Shown piece after piece: positions 63,416 through 64,000 of a stretch of 64,000 nucleotides of DNA. The translations under genes were made by a program, and so were the position numbers. Each line of letters starts with the position of its first letter. Positions within the stretch are counted from its first letter, which is position 1. Under the pieces are notes generated by a model that was not told the DNA's origin, made no database searches, and saw only the letters and a program-made list of their open reading frames with translations. The stretch is from Halomonas chromatireducens (GTDB taxonomy: Bacteria > Pseudomonadota > Gammaproteobacteria > Pseudomonadales > Halomonadaceae), in contig NZ_CP014226.1 in NCBI RefSeq assembly GCF_001545155.1, positions 3,259,931-3,323,930 of the forward strand, read 5' to 3'.

Positions 63416-64000
63416 ATGCTCGAAGTCAAGGATCTGCACGTCACGGTGGAAGGGAAGGAAATCCTCAAGGGCCTCAGCCTGACCGTCAATGCCGGTGAGG
63501 TTCACGCCATCATGGGCCCCAACGGGGCCGGCAAGTCGACCCTGTCGGCAGTGATAGCCGGCAAGGATGGCTATGAGGTGACCAGTGGTACCATCACCTT
63601 CGAAGGCCAGGACGTGCTCGAGATGGAGATCGAGGAGCGGGCCCTGGCCGGCATGCTGCTCGGCTTCCAGTACCCGGTGGAGATCCCCGGCGTCAAGAAC
63701 ATCTATCTGCTCAAGGCGGCGCTCAATGCCCAGCGGGCGGCAAACGGGCTGGGCGACATGCCGGCACCGGAGTTCATGAAGCTGATCAAGGAGAAGATCG
63801 CCGAGATGAAGATGGACGCCAGCTTCCTGCAGCGTGCCGTCAACGAGGGCTTCTCCGGCGGGGAGAAGAAGCGTAACGAGATCCTGCAGATGCTGGTCTT
63901 GCAGCCCAAGCTGGCCATGCTCGACGAGATCGACTCCGGCCTCGATATCGATGCCATGCGGATCGTCGCCGATGGGGTCAACAGTCTTCGCGCCGCCGAC
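63416..64000 (+). CDS. sufC: Fe-S cluster assembly ATPase SufC (5' part)
   Basis: The first 195 codons of SufC; the window ends inside the gene (the family is about 250 residues). Present are Walker [11 protein letters not shown], the Q-loop [13 protein letters not shown], the signature [14 protein letters not shown], and Walker [17 protein letters not shown], all typical. ATG 63416 has AAAAGGT upstream. It follows sufB after 97 bp. sufD, sufS and others should continue beyond the window. Confidence 0.96.
   Translation, partial: MLEVKDLHVTVEGKEILKGLSLTVNAGEVHAIMGPNGAGKSTLSAVIAGKDGYEVTSGTITFEGQDVLEMEIEERALAGMLLGFQYPVEIPGVKNIYLLKAALNAQRAANGLGDMPAPEFMKLIKEKIAEMKMDASFLQRAVNEGFSGGEKKRNEILQMLVLQPKLAMLDEIDSGLDIDAMRIVADGVNSLRAAD

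Overview
The window looks like chromosomal DNA of a moderately halophilic, high-GC gammaproteobacterium of the Halomonadaceae (Halomonas-like). Support comes from a stand-alone ectoine hydroxylase (EctD), Pst transporters with enlarged PstA/PstC subunits, EpmC, TusA, FadBA, a SUF operon with an Rrf2 regulator, and extragenic palindromic repeats. No phage, insertion sequence or CRISPR array was found. All assignments come from reading the sequence; no database search was run.

Layout. 0.1-3.8 kb: tRNA-Glu, an AT-rich gap with a DnaA-box cluster, a hydroxyacid dehydrogenase, and gltA divergent from sdhC. 3.8-10.7 kb: a mosaic stretch. sdhD breaks off near 4005 and runs into an ilvE that lacks its own start; holC (flanked by 81-bp inverted repeats) and valS follow, then a sigma-54 activator that loses its C-terminus near 10140, where it runs into an rlmM that lacks its N-terminal half. 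sdhA and sdhB are missing. This is either a ~6.1-kb rearrangement or an assembly chimera. 10.8-26.3 kb: housekeeping and accessory genes (tusA, a DUF3080-type lipoprotein, MATE pump, epmC, LysR regulator, tatD, uup, universal stress protein, MarR regulator), with an unusual pair: a fused alpha-beta 2-oxoacid dehydrogenase E1 translationally coupled to a FabD-like acyltransferase. 26.4-36.5 kb: fadBA, a tiny CCGSCH protein, a flavodoxin-fold protein, a PEBP protein, ectD, a transglycosylase, a zinc metallopeptidase, a methyltransferase and a PanE-like reductase.

36.7-58.2 kb is a phosphate island. A CheB-CheR-PAS-histidine kinase and a receiver-only regulator lead into a plus-strand pstS1-C1-A1-B1-phoU cluster. 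A minus-strand pstS2-C2-A2-B2-phoB-phoR cluster converges on it, so phoR and phoU overlap tail to tail. Beyond pstS2 lie a lipoprotein, a reductase, a deaminase, a Na+/phosphate cotransporter and a second PhoU-like protein. Four promoters (pstC1, pstC2, pstS2 and the cotransporter) carry Pho boxes, each 10 bp from a -10 element; two of them give almost no 5' leader.

58.2-64 kb: a NDUFA9-like protein, an Lrp regulator, a dispersed palindromic repeat, an orphan TAXI binding protein, and the suf operon (Rrf2 regulator, sufB, start of sufC). The suf promoter overlaps an IscR-type dyad and has a Fur-like box upstream.
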